This document shows positions 1 through 6,106 of a stretch of DNA of 6,220 bases, in pieces; within the stretch, counting starts at the first letter, position 1; each line of letters opens with the position of its first letter. Under the pieces are notes generated by a model. It did not search any database and was not told the origin of the DNA. It worked only from the letters and a program-made list of their open reading frames with translations. Both the position numbers and the translations under genes were made by a program. Source of the stretch: Mailhella sp. (GTDB lineage: Bacteria > Desulfobacterota > Desulfovibrionia > Desulfovibrionales > Desulfovibrionaceae); the NCBI GenBank assembly GCA_017411945.1, contig JAFQPD010000057.1, positions 1 through 6,220 of the forward strand. The letters are read 5' to 3'.

Positions 1-30
1 GGAGTGGTGTTCAAGGAAATGATTTCCAGA

Positions 31-174
31 GTCTTGGAAAATCTGCCGATTTTCCGCTTTCCCGCGCATTCGCGCGGGTGAGGAAGAAAGGCAACGTGTG
101 ATGCCGTTCGCTCAAAGCCGCCCGGGCATTCGCCCTTCTGGCGGCTTGCTCGCTTCACTTGGCTTTTGACCACC
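31..174 (+). repeat. Structured dispersed repeat, copy 1
   Basis: Begins GTCTTGG and forms a perfect 8-bp hairpin, GGAAAATC (36-43) with GATTTTCC (48-55), loop TGCC, followed by CGCT. A 7-bp hairpin CCCGCGC-ATTC-GCGCGGG (61-78) lies in an insert that copy 2 lacks. From about 103 it again follows copy 2: GCCGCC (117-122) pairs with GGCGGC (140-145), enclosing GGGC-ATTC-GCCC (124-135), and it ends in TTGACCACC (166-174). Copy 2 has the same order of elements at 6104-6220. Not recognised as any named element. Confidence 0.65.
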
Positions 175-281
175 AGATGACGCCGCCCTCGCCCGGGCCG
201 CTCTTTCGCGCTCCGCGCTCTCGCGGCCTTCACTGGCGGACCGGCTGTTGGGCACCGCTTCGCGGGCCCTCCGACCTAAAG

Positions 282-357
282 CATCACGCGGCTTGCGGAC
301 GAAGTGGCGGGTTGGGAGTGAGCTTCGAGAAACACGCCGCCTGCCTAGTCGGGGAGC
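282..357 (+). repeat. Imperfect direct repeat, unit 1
   Basis: Starts CATCACGC (282-289) and contains a 22-base stretch from 324 to 345 (beginning TTCGAGAAACACGCC) that recurs exactly at 435-456. The match continues for another 12 bases with 3 mismatches, ending GGGGAGC. The period is 111 bases. Role unknown. Confidence 0.7.
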
Positions 358-395
358 TTCGGGCGTGGGATATTGCAGACGCAGAAGCCCTTGCA

Positions 396-468
396 CATCA
401 CGCCGCGCCGGACTGCGGGGGCGAGTTATCTTCCTTCGAGAAACACGCCGCCTGCCGCGTGGGGGAGC
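396..468 (+). repeat. Imperfect direct repeat, unit 2
   Basis: Second unit: CATCACGC at 396-403 and the 22-base identical core at 435-456, ending GGGGGAGC at 468. The stretch between the two conserved blocks is 3 bases shorter than in unit 1 and poorly conserved. Confidence 0.7.
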
Positions 469-520
469 GTTGAACCGAACTCCTCCTTCCTTCCAAGCGT
501 CCGGGAGCTTCGCAGTCGCT

Positions 521-571
521 GGTGATTTCTCGAAGCTCTTTCCCGGAGACTCCTGCCCTGCAAGCCGCGTG
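521..571 (-). repeat. Inverted, partial third unit of the 111-base repeat
   Basis: On the minus strand CACGCGGCTTGC (571-560) and GAGCTTCGAGAAA (538-526) are identical to blocks of unit 1 at 285-296 and 320-332, in the same order and at nearly the same distance (33 versus 35 bases). With unit 1 this makes a long interrupted inverted repeat. Confidence 0.55.
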
Positions 572-690
572 TAGTTCCAAGGCTCCTCTCAAAGGAAGAC
601 GGGCGGCTCTCTGAGGCCGCGGCGAAGGCGAAGCCGAAGCCGGGGCTCGAAGAGTGGATGCGAGAGCTAGCGGGGTTGCCGGCGGGGGAT

Positions 691-739
691 GGAAGGGGGT
701 GCTCCGTGGGGCGGCAGCCCCAAGCAGCACCCGCCTTCC
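691..739. repeat. Long hairpin, 19 base pairs in 49 bases
   Basis: The left arm GGAAGGGGGTGCT (691-703) pairs fully with 726-739, with one bulged G at 733. After a 3x3 internal loop (CCG/AGC), TGGGGC (707-712) pairs with GCCCCA (717-722) and a GGCA tetraloop closes it. It is the strongest isolated fold I see in the left flank. There is no T tract on either side, so it is not a typical terminator. It lies about 315 bases beyond the purL terminator. Confidence 0.6.
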
Positions 740-791
740 CCTGTCTGGAAGACTCACCACTAGAAAAGTAAGGCTGACTTTCGGCAAGCAG

Positions 792-837
792 GCCGGGAGC
801 CCGGCGGCGCGACCCCAGCCCCGGGGATGCAATCCCC
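792..837. repeat. Pair of short perfect hairpins
   Basis: GCCGGG-AG-CCCGGC (792-805) and GGGGAT-GCA-ATCCCC (823-837) are perfect 6-bp inverted repeats separated by 17 bases. No T tract or neighbouring gene gives them a role. Confidence 0.45.
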
Positions 838-903
838 TCAACCCCAGCTCACCGCTAGCGCGGCCTTCGCCTAACGCGCTCCCTCGAAAGGGCAATTTCC
901 CTT

Positions 904-932
904 GTTCGCCGCTCCCGCGCGGGGGAGCGAAC
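904..932. repeat. Hairpin with 7-bp GC-rich stem
   Basis: CGCTCCC (910-916) pairs with GGGAGCG (923-929) around a 6-base loop. GTT (904-906) and AAC (930-932) can extend the stem past a 3-base bulge. No T tract follows. Confidence 0.4.
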
Positions 933-1056
933 GCCGCCCTCCGGAAGAGCGGGGTGCTTCGACAGCAGGCCGAAAGCCCGCGGGTCACGATTCCACGGCT
1001 CCAGCGGCCTTCCGCTCATCCCCGCTCCCGCCTTTCCCCAAAAACAAGAGCAACGC

Positions 1057-1091
1057 AAAAGCCCCGAAGCCGTTCAAGCTCCGGGGCTTTC
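1057..1091 (-). terminator. Intrinsic terminator downstream of purL
   Basis: A perfect 9-bp stem, AAAGCCCCG (1058-1066) with CGGGGCTTT (1082-1090), continues after one mismatch with three more pairs (AGC/GCT) around a 7-base loop. On the minus strand the stem runs into TTTTGCGTTG, a short T tract. It begins 40 bases past the purL stop, the right place and direction to end the purO-purL transcript. On the plus strand the trailing T run is only TTT, so it would be a weaker terminator that way. Confidence 0.85.
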
Positions 1092-1130
1092 CCTTATCTT
1101 GCATCCGGGCCGCAGGCCCTTCCGCTCACC

Positions 1131-4100
1131 TTACGCGAAGTAGAGGCGGGCGGAATCGAAGAGGTGCAGGTCGTAGTTGCCGGGCACGTTCTTGTAGCAG
1201 CCGGGGCTCACGCGCTCGGAATGGCCCATCTTGCCCAGCACGCGGCCGTCGGGCGAGGTAATGCCTTCGATGGCCCACACGGAGCCGTTGGGGTTGAAGT
1301 CCACGTCCATGGTGGGCTTGCCGTCGAGGTCAACGTACTGGGTGGCTATCTGGCCGTTGCGGCGCAGGTTGGTGAGCACCGGGGCCGGGCAGAGGAAGCG
1401 GCCTTCGCCGTGGGAGATGGGCACGGAGACGATGTCGCCCACGTTCACGCCGGCCAACCACGGAGAATTCGTGGAAGCCACGCGGGTGCGCACTATGCGC
1501 GACTGGTGGCGGCTGATGACGTTGAAGCTCAGGGTGGGGCAGTGGGCGTCGGTGTCGATGATCTCGCCGAAGGGCACGAGGCCCAGCTTGATGAGGGCCT
1601 GGAAGCCGTTGCAGATGCCCAGCATGAGGCCGTCGCGGTTCTTCAGCAGATCCATGGTGGCGTGGATCACCTCAGGGTTGCGGAAGAAGGCCGTGATGAA
1701 CTTGCCGGAGCCTTCGGGCTCGTCGCCGCCGGAGAAGCCGCCGGGCACGAAGATGATCTGGCTGTTGCGGGCGGCAAGGGCGAAGCGGTTGGCGGACTCG
1801 GCCACCTCGGCCGCGCTCTGGTTGCGGATGACGAGGATCTCGGCGTCGAGCCCGGCGCGCATCACGGCGCGGGCGGAATCGTATTCGCAGTTGGTGCCGG
1901 GGAACACGGGGATGAGCACGCGCGGCCTGGCGAAGCAGTTCACGCGGGCGGGCTTCACCACATCGGCCTGTTCGGCGGCGAGGTCGCGCACTTCGGATTC
2001 GTCCAGAGGAGTGCGGTTGGGGTAGATGTCCTCAAGCACGCCTTCGTTCAGGGCGAGCAGTTCGGAGACGGCCACGCTCTCGCCGCCAAGGGCCACCGCG
2101 GCTTCCTCAGTGGTGGAGCCGAGGAGCACGGCAGAGGCGGGCACGCTCTCGGCATCTGCCATTTCGGCCACTATGGCGCCGGGCAGGGGCTTGAACCACG
2201 CTTCGGAAGCGGCCTCGCCGGCGGCGGCGAAGCCGATGCCGTTGCCGAAGCTCATGTTCATGATGCCTTCGGCTATGCTGTTCTCCACGGCCCATGCCGC
2301 GGCCACCTTGCCGGCGGCGGCGAGCTCGGTGAACTCGGCCCAGCAGGCGCGCAGGGCTTCGGCGGAATCGTCTTCAGGCTCGAAGAGGCAGACGGGGCGG
2401 CCGGCGGCCTTGAATTCGCCGGAGAGGATGTCGCCGGCCTTGGCAGGGGCGATGGCGAAGGAGATGAGCGTGGGCGGCACGTCCATGTCGAGGAAGGAGC
2501 CGCTCATGGAGTCCTTGCCGCCGATGGCCGCGATGTCGAGGTCGAGCTGGGCGGAAAGCGCGCCGAGTATGGCGGAGAAGGGCTTGCCCCAGCGGGTGGG
2601 GTCGGTGCGGAGCTTCTCGAAGTATTCCTGCAGGGTGAGGTACACGGCTTCGCGCTTGCAGCCGGCGGCGATGAGCTTGGCCACGGAGACGATGACGGAG
2701 CGGTACGCGCCCATGTAGGGGTCGATGCTCATCTGGTCGGGGTCGAAGCCCCAGGCCATGACGGAGCAGTCGTCGGTGACGTGGCCGGGCAGGACAGGCA
2801 GAAGGGCGGCCATGACCTGGGCGGGGGTGCGCTGGAACTTGCCGCCGAAGGGCATGAGCACAGTGCCCGCGCCTATGGTGGAGTCGAAGCGTTCGGCAAG
2901 GCCGCGGCGGGAGGCGGACTTCAGGCTGGAGGCCACGCCGCGCAGGCTGGAGGCGGCGGGGGCGTCCATGCCTTCGCGCAGGCCGGCCTTGTCGGCCACG
3001 GAAACGGCGGTGTGCTTGGCGGCGCCGTTGGTGTCGAGGAAGGCGCGGGAGAGGTCCACTATGGTCTTGCCCTGCCACTGCATGACCATGCGGGGCTCGG
3101 CGGTGACTTCGGCCACCTGGTAGGCTTCGAGGTTCTCCTTCTCGGCTTCGGCAATGAACGTTGCGGCGTCCTTGGCGGCCACCACGCAGGCCATGCGTTC
3201 CTGCGATTCGGAAATGGCGAGTTCGGTGCCGTTCAGGCCCTCGTACTTCTTGCGCACGGCGTCGAGCTGGATGCGGATGCCGGCGGCGAGCTCGCCTATG
3301 GCCACGGAAACGCCGCCTGCGCCGAAGTCGTTGCAGCGTTTGATGAGGCGGGTGACTTCGCCGTTGCGGAAGAGCCGCTGTATCTTGCGTTCTTCGGGGG
3401 CGTTGCCCTTCTGAACTTCGGAAGCCATGGTGGTGAGGGACTTCTGGTTGTGGCTCTTGGAAGAACCGGTGGCGCCGCCTATGCCGTCGCGGCCGGTGCG
3501 GCCGCCGAGCAGGATGACCACGTCGCCGGCGGCGGGACGTTCGCGCACCACGTTCTCGGCGGGAGCGGCGGCCACCACGGCGCCCACTTCGAGGTGCTTG
3601 GCCACATAGCCTTCATGGTAAATTTCGGAGACCTGACCAGTGGCGAGGCCGATCTGGTTGCCGTAGGAGGAATAGCCGGAAGCGGCCGTCTGGGCCAGCT
3701 TGCGCTGGGGCAGCTTGCCGGGGATGGTCTCGCCCACGGGGGTGCGGGGGTCGCCGGAGCCGGTGACGCGCATGGCCTGGTAGACGTAGGAGCGGCCGGA
3801 GAGCGGGTCACGGATGCAGCCGCCTATGCAGGTGGCCGCGCCGCCGAAGGGCTCTATCTCGGTCGGGTGGTTATGGGTCTCGTTCTTGAACATGAGCAGC
3901 CAGTCCTGCTCTTCGCCGTCCACAGTGGCGGTGACGTGGATGGAGCAGGCGTTGATCTCCTCGCTCTGGTCCATGTTGGCGAGCAGGCCGCGCTTCTTCA
4001 GCGTTTTGGCGGCAATGGTGGCCATGTCCATCAGGGTCTGCGGGCGTGCGGCGGCCTTTTCCTCGCCGTACACTTCCACGCGGGCGTCGAGGTAGCGCTG

Positions 4101-4832
4101 GTAGGCGGCGGCCGTCTTCTCGTCGAGTATCTCCACCTTGTCGATGTGGGTGGAGAAGGTGGTGTGGCGGCAATGGTCGGACCAGTAGGTATCCACCACG
4201 CGCACTTCGGTGATAGTGGGGTCGCGCTTTTCGTCGTCGCGGAAGTGGGCCTGCAGGAACTTGAGGTCGTCGAGGTCCATGGCGAGGCCGAGTTCGTCGA
4301 GCAGGGCGGCGAGGCCGGCTTCGTCGAGCTGGGTGAAGCCTTCCACGAAGGGCACGGCGGCGGGGGCTTCGTATTCCACCTTCAGGGTATCCACGGGGGC
4401 GAGGTCGGCCTCGCGGCATTCCACGGGGTTGATGAGGAACTTCTTGATGCGGGCGAGGTCGTCTTCGGAGACTTCGCCTTCAAGAACGTAGACCTTGGCG
4501 GCGCGCACGGCGGGGCGGTCGCCCTGGGTCATGAGCTGTATGCACTGGGAGGCGGAGTCGGCGCGCTGGTCGAACTGGCCGGGCAGGGATTCCACAGCGA
4601 AGACAAGGCCTTCGGGCAGGGCTTCGAAGGCGTCGTCCACCTGGGGTTCGGAGAACACGGTCTGCACGGCGCGCTCGAACACGGGGGCTTCGAGGCCCTC
4701 CACGTCGTAGCGGTTCACAAGGCGCAGGCCGGTGAGGGCCGTGATGCCGAGGAGCGTGCGCAGTTCGTTCAGCAGGCCGGCGGCCTCGTGGCGCAGGCCG
4801 GGCTTCTTTTCCACATAGATGCGTCTGACCAT
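1131..4832 (-). CDS. purL: Phosphoribosylformylglycinamidine synthase, single-chain form with fused glutaminase domain
   Basis: Catalyses the ATP- and glutamine-dependent conversion of FGAR to FGAM, step 4 of cytosolic de novo purine synthesis. The 1233-residue product begins MVRRIYVEKK and ends in a TAA stop. N-terminal region about 1-190; synthetase core from about 210 with DTYWSDHCRHTTF (214-226), the KNETHNHPTEIEPFGGAAT nucleotide/substrate segment (316-334), GGRTGRDGIGGATGSSKSH (443-461), CNDFGAGGVSVAIGEL (500-515) and IGGKDSMSGSF (770-780). A class I glutamine amidotransferase domain occupies about 968-1233: PGTNCEYDSA, GGFSGGDEP, nucleophile Cys1074 in LGICNGFQ, and the His1141/Glu1143 pair in SHGEGRF. 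All expected catalytic residues are present, so no separate PurQ is needed. The length fits the roughly 1240-residue single-chain clade (as in clostridia) rather than the roughly 1300-residue enterobacterial form. The start is fixed by homologue-like N-terminus and an AAAGGA ribosome binding site; the frame stays open upstream to 5126 but that extension overlaps purO and is arginine/proline-rich nonsense. Follows purO by 95 bases. Confidence 0.97.
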   Translation of the reverse strand: MVRRIYVEKKPGLRHEAAGLLNELRTLLGITALTGLRLVNRYDVEGLEAPVFERAVQTVFSEPQVDDAFEALPEGLVFAVESLPGQFDQRADSASQCIQLMTQGDRPAVRAAKVYVLEGEVSEDDLARIKKFLINPVECREADLAPVDTLKVEYEAPAAVPFVEGFTQLDEAGLAALLDELGLAMDLDDLKFLQAHFRDDEKRDPTITEVRVVDTYWSDHCRHTTFSTHIDKVEILDEKTAAAYQRYLDARVEVYGEEKAAARPQTLMDMATIAAKTLKKRGLLANMDQSEEINACSIHVTATVDGEEQDWLLMFKNETHNHPTEIEPFGGAATCIGGCIRDPLSGRSYVYQAMRVTGSGDPRTPVGETIPGKLPQRKLAQTAASGYSSYGNQIGLATGQVSEIYHEGYVAKHLEVGAVVAAAPAENVVRERPAAGDVVILLGGRTGRDGIGGATGSSKSHNQKSLTTMASEVQKGNAPEERKIQRLFRNGEVTRLIKRCNDFGAGGVSVAIGELAAGIRIQLDAVRKKYEGLNGTELAISESQERMACVVAAKDAATFIAEAEKENLEAYQVAEVTAEPRMVMQWQGKTIVDLSRAFLDTNGAAKHTAVSVADKAGLREGMDAPAASSLRGVASSLKSASRRGLAERFDSTIGAGTVLMPFGGKFQRTPAQVMAALLPVLPGHVTDDCSVMAWGFDPDQMSIDPYMGAYRSVIVSVAKLIAAGCKREAVYLTLQEYFEKLRTDPTRWGKPFSAILGALSAQLDLDIAAIGGKDSMSGSFLDMDVPPTLISFAIAPAKAGDILSGEFKAAGRPVCLFEPEDDSAEALRACWAEFTELAAAGKVAAAWAVENSIAEGIMNMSFGNGIGFAAAGEAASEAWFKPLPGAIVAEMADAESVPASAVLLGSTTEEAAVALGGESVAVSELLALNEGVLEDIYPNRTPLDESEVRDLAAEQADVVKPARVNCFARPRVLIPVFPGTNCEYDSARAVMRAGLDAEILVIRNQSAAEVAESANRFALAARNSQIIFVPGGFSGGDEPEGSGKFITAFFRNPEVIHATMDLLKNRDGLMLGICNGFQALIKLGLVPFGEIIDTDAHCPTLSFNVISRHQSRIVRTRVASTNSPWLAGVNVGDIVSVPISHGEGRFLCPAPVLTNLRRNGQIATQYVDLDGKPTMDVDFNPNGSVWAIEGITSPDGRVLGKMGHSERVSPGCYKNVPGNYDLHLFDSARLYFA

Positions 4833-4839
4833 GGATATT

Positions 4840-4845
4840 TCCTTT
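4840..4845 (-). promoter_or_regulatory. Ribosome binding site of purL
   Basis: On the minus strand AAAGGA lies 7 bases before the ATG at 4832. It settles the start at MVRRIYVEKK against the much longer open frame that runs back to 5126 through purO. Confidence 0.8.
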
Positions 4846-4858
4846 GGGAAGGGGGCGG

Positions 4859-4908
4859 GCCCCGGCTGGACAGGCCGGAGGGGGCAGTTTGGAAGAACGG
4901 GCCGGGGC
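4859..4908 (-). repeat. Inverted repeat in the purO-purL gap
   Basis: GCCCCGGC (4859-4866) and GCCGGGGC (4901-4908) form a perfect 8-bp, all-GC stem with a 34-base loop in the 95-base gap between the two genes. A smaller stem, CGGC with GCCG around TGGACAG, uses part of the same left arm, so the two folds exclude each other. No T tract follows, so it is not a normal terminator. It ends about 14 bases before the purL ribosome binding site. It may help set the ratio of the two products or stabilise the message; that is inference. Confidence 0.45.
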
Positions 4909-4927
4909 TTCCGCCGGTGGATGCGGT

Positions 4928-5647
4928 TTAAGCCTTGGGGGTATGCTTGTTGAGGATGCGCTGCTCGAATTCGCGGGTGGCGAGATCGGTGTAGCGCACG
5001 AAGAGGGAGATCTTGTTGTCGGCGTTCAGGTTGTCCCACAGTTCGGCGGTGAAGGCGTCGATGTCGTCGTTCATGGCCACGCGCTCGGGCTCGCCCTGGA
5101 AGGTGGGGATGGGGCTGCCGTCGCACACATAGGTGTGCAGGAAGTGGCCGAGGCCGGCGAGGCCGGGGTATTCCCAGCAGAAGCGGGCGCAGGCGGAGCC
5201 TTCGGGGTCGGCGGCCTTGAGGATGGACATCTTGTAGTCGCCGGAGGGCATGGCGAGGCCGGAGATGCGGGGGGTCCAGTTGGGGCCGTCGTGCTCGAAC
5301 TTGCGGGTGCGCAGGGCGGCTTCGAAGGTCTCGCCGCGTTCCATGCCGTCGCGGATGGTATCGGTCTGGTCGCCGTTGGTCACGATGAGGGAGCGGGCCA
5401 GCTCGCGCACGGGGTGGTAGATGATGAGGGAGGGGTCCTGCATGAGGGAAGGATCGTGGGCTTCGGTGCGGATGCCGTCGGCCTCTTCGATGAACACGCG
5501 GTTGCGGCTGTTCACGCTGCGGCCCATGATGAAGTAGGCGGCCACGGACTTCCTGCCGTCGGGGGTGATGCCGAGGACGATGCCGCGGCCGGGGTAGGCG
5601 TTGGAGGCCAGCTTTTCAGCCATGGAACCGATTTCGTAGATATTCAT
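4928..5647 (-). CDS. purO: IMP cyclohydrolase, PurO-type (bacterial branch)
   Basis: Predicted to close the ring of FAICAR to give IMP, the final step of de novo purine synthesis, in the cytosol. The 239-residue protein has no signal peptide or membrane segment. I recognise it by the segments SNAYPGRGIVLGI (15-27), AAYFIMGRSVNSRNRVF (36-52), IVTNGDQTDTI (88-98), DGPNWTPRISG (120-130), GHFLHTYVCDG (167-177) and NADNKISLFVRY (208-219). These match my memory of bacterial proteins annotated as IMP cyclohydrolase of the archaeal PurO family (Pfam IMP_cyclohyd, an Ntn-hydrolase-like fold), unrelated to the PurH cyclohydrolase domain. Family size is about 200-240 residues, so it looks full length. 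The start at 5647 has a GAGAG-like ribosome binding site 7 bases upstream; Met9 (5623) is a possible alternative. It is probably the first gene of a purO-purL transcript. The pathway assignment rests on family recognition and on the neighbouring purL; activity is not shown by sequence alone. Confidence 0.88.
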   Translation of the reverse strand: MNIYEIGSMAEKLASNAYPGRGIVLGITPDGRKSVAAYFIMGRSVNSRNRVFIEEADGIRTEAHDPSLMQDPSLIIYHPVRELARSLIVTNGDQTDTIRDGMERGETFEAALRTRKFEHDGPNWTPRISGLAMPSGDYKMSILKAADPEGSACARFCWEYPGLAGLGHFLHTYVCDGSPIPTFQGEPERVAMNDDIDAFTAELWDNLNADNKISLFVRYTDLATREFEQRILNKHTPKA

Positions 5648-5654
5648 GCAGTTT

Positions 5655-5659
5655 CTCTC
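5655..5659 (-). promoter_or_regulatory. Probable ribosome binding site of purO
   Basis: A purine-rich stretch AAAAAGAGAGAAA precedes the ATG at 5647, with GAGAG 7 bases from it. It is a weaker match to the anti-Shine-Dalgarno than that of purL. No comparable site was noted before the alternative Met9, so the upstream start is preferred. Confidence 0.5.
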
Positions 5660-5665
5660 TTTTTA

Positions 5666-5697
5666 GTTATGCGACAAAGTCTGGAGCGTTGAACGCT
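5666..5697 (-). promoter_or_regulatory. Candidate purO promoter overlapping a 13-base palindrome
   Basis: Plus-strand bases 5685-5697 form a perfect palindrome, AGCGTT-G-AACGCT, centred about 44 bases upstream of the purO start. On the minus strand TTCAAC inside the palindrome could act as a poor -35 box, followed after 16 bases by CATAAC (5671-5666), which matches four of six bases of the -10 consensus. This is the only AT-richer stretch upstream of purO. If the promoter is right, the palindrome would sit over the -35 region, as an operator might; it does not look like the PurR site of enterobacteria. Promoter call is weak; the palindrome itself is plain in the sequence. Confidence 0.3.
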
Positions 5698-5792
5698 GCG
5701 TGTGCCTTCTAGAAATGTTTCCCTTCGCCCGGCAGCTCCCCTTCCTTGACCCGCCCGGAGGGCAGGCCGCGCAGCGGCCTTTGGAGCGACGA

Positions 5793-5827
5793 CCCCCCGC
5801 CGACTGGAAGTCGGCATCTGTGGGGGG
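5793..5827. repeat. GGA-loop hairpin A with outer C6/G6 stem
   Basis: GCCGACT-GGA-AGTCGGC (5799-5815) is a perfect 7-bp stem with a 3-base loop. Six Cs (5793-5798) and six Gs (5822-5827) extend it, with a 6-base bulge (ATCTGT) on one side. Its core GACTGGAAGTC is shared with hairpin B at 5920-5938. Confidence 0.55.
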
Positions 5828-5842
5828 CGAGGAGCGGAAGCA

Positions 5843-5969
5843 GGTCACGCGGAGCGGCGGTGAGGGAGCCGAAGGCTCACGAGCCGAGCCGCTTGCGAGC
5901 TTCGCCCGAAGGACTCTTCGGCTGACTGGAAGTCAGCCATAGCGGATTTCCGGCTAGGAAATCCAAGAC
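5843..5969 (-). repeat. Structured dispersed repeat, copy 3, inverted
   Basis: Read on the minus strand from 5969: GTCTTGG, an 8-bp hairpin GGATTTCC (5964-5957) with GGAAATCC (5951-5944), loop TAGCC, then CGCT. So the flanks of the hairpin are identical to copies 1 and 2 while the stem differs. Further on it shares GAGCCTTCGGCTC (5878-5866) with copy 2 and ends with GTGACC near 5843, in place of TTGACCACC. Between the two parts sits the hairpin 5920-5938, which the other copies lack. The first hairpin is a clear match; the assignment of the rest to the same element is less sure. Confidence 0.5.
5920..5938. repeat. GGA-loop hairpin B
   Basis: GGCTGACT-GGA-AGTCAGCC is a perfect 8-bp inverted repeat. 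Compared with hairpin A, one stem pair is T-A here and C-G there, so both sides of the helix changed together. It sits inside copy 3 of the dispersed repeat. Confidence 0.55.
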
Positions 5970-6037
5970 AAATTCTCTCCCGCGTGAGGCGGGGTCAGCG
6001 GTGAGCCGCTTTGGGCAGTTTGGGCGGCTGGGCTTGC

Positions 6038-6106
6038 CGCGCTGTTTCCAGCGCGTGCCGCCGAGCCTTGGTTTCCTCTGCCCGACAGCTCCCGGCGCGG
6101 GATGTC
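6038..6106. repeat. Two hairpins before dispersed-repeat copy 2
   Basis: CGCGCTG-TTTC-CAGCGCG (6038-6055) is a perfect 7-bp stem with tetraloop. TCCCG-GCG-CGGGA (6090-6102) is a perfect 5-bp stem that GACA (6084-6087) and TGTC (6103-6106) extend past a 2-base bulge. The latter overlaps the first bases of copy 2. Confidence 0.45.

Larger units (their letters stand above)
1..1056. other. Long non-coding flank, dense in inverted repeats
   Basis: No credible gene is seen here. The open frames are short, rich in Arg, Ala, Pro and Ser, overlap each other on both strands and show no family motifs, as expected by chance in GC-rich DNA. What is present instead is a series of perfect or near-perfect inverted repeats, including 15-27 (GGAAAT-G-ATTTCC), 36-55, 61-78, 117-145, 196-228, 255-265, 691-739, 743-753, 792-805, 823-837, 853-860 and 910-929, plus a 111-base-period direct repeat. 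No tRNA or rRNA was recognised. Confidence 0.6.

Noticed and set aside
282..468. A CRISPR array
   Set aside because: Only two direct units with a 111-base period and diverged sequence; spacing and unit number do not fit, and no cas gene is present.
159..574. Short plus-strand proteins containing repeated FEKHAAC motifs (two overlapping frames)
   Set aside because: The repeated peptides simply translate the 111-base DNA repeat. There is no ribosome binding site or consistent codon pattern, and the related third unit lies on the other strand.
398..988. A 196-codon minus-strand open frame beyond purL
   Set aside because: Arg/Ala/Pro/Ser/Leu-rich composition, overlapped by open frames on the other strand, lies past the purL terminator without its own promoter or ribosome binding site that I can see, and spans several hairpins.
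654..4931. A 1425-codon open frame on the plus strand, antisense to purL
   Set aside because: It mirrors the GC-biased codons of purL and runs without change of character into the non-coding flank. The product is dominated by Gly, Ala, His, Val and Glu with no family motif. The minus strand carries an unmistakable, complete PurL.
4833..5126. A 98-residue N-terminal extension of PurL
   Set aside because: It is Arg/Pro/His-rich, overlaps purO in another frame and has no match to PurL N-termini; the ATG at 4832 has a good ribosome binding site.
4844..5692. A 282-codon plus-strand open frame across purO
   Set aside because: Antisense shadow of purO with Gly/Val/Ala/His-rich low-complexity translation and no recognisable motif.
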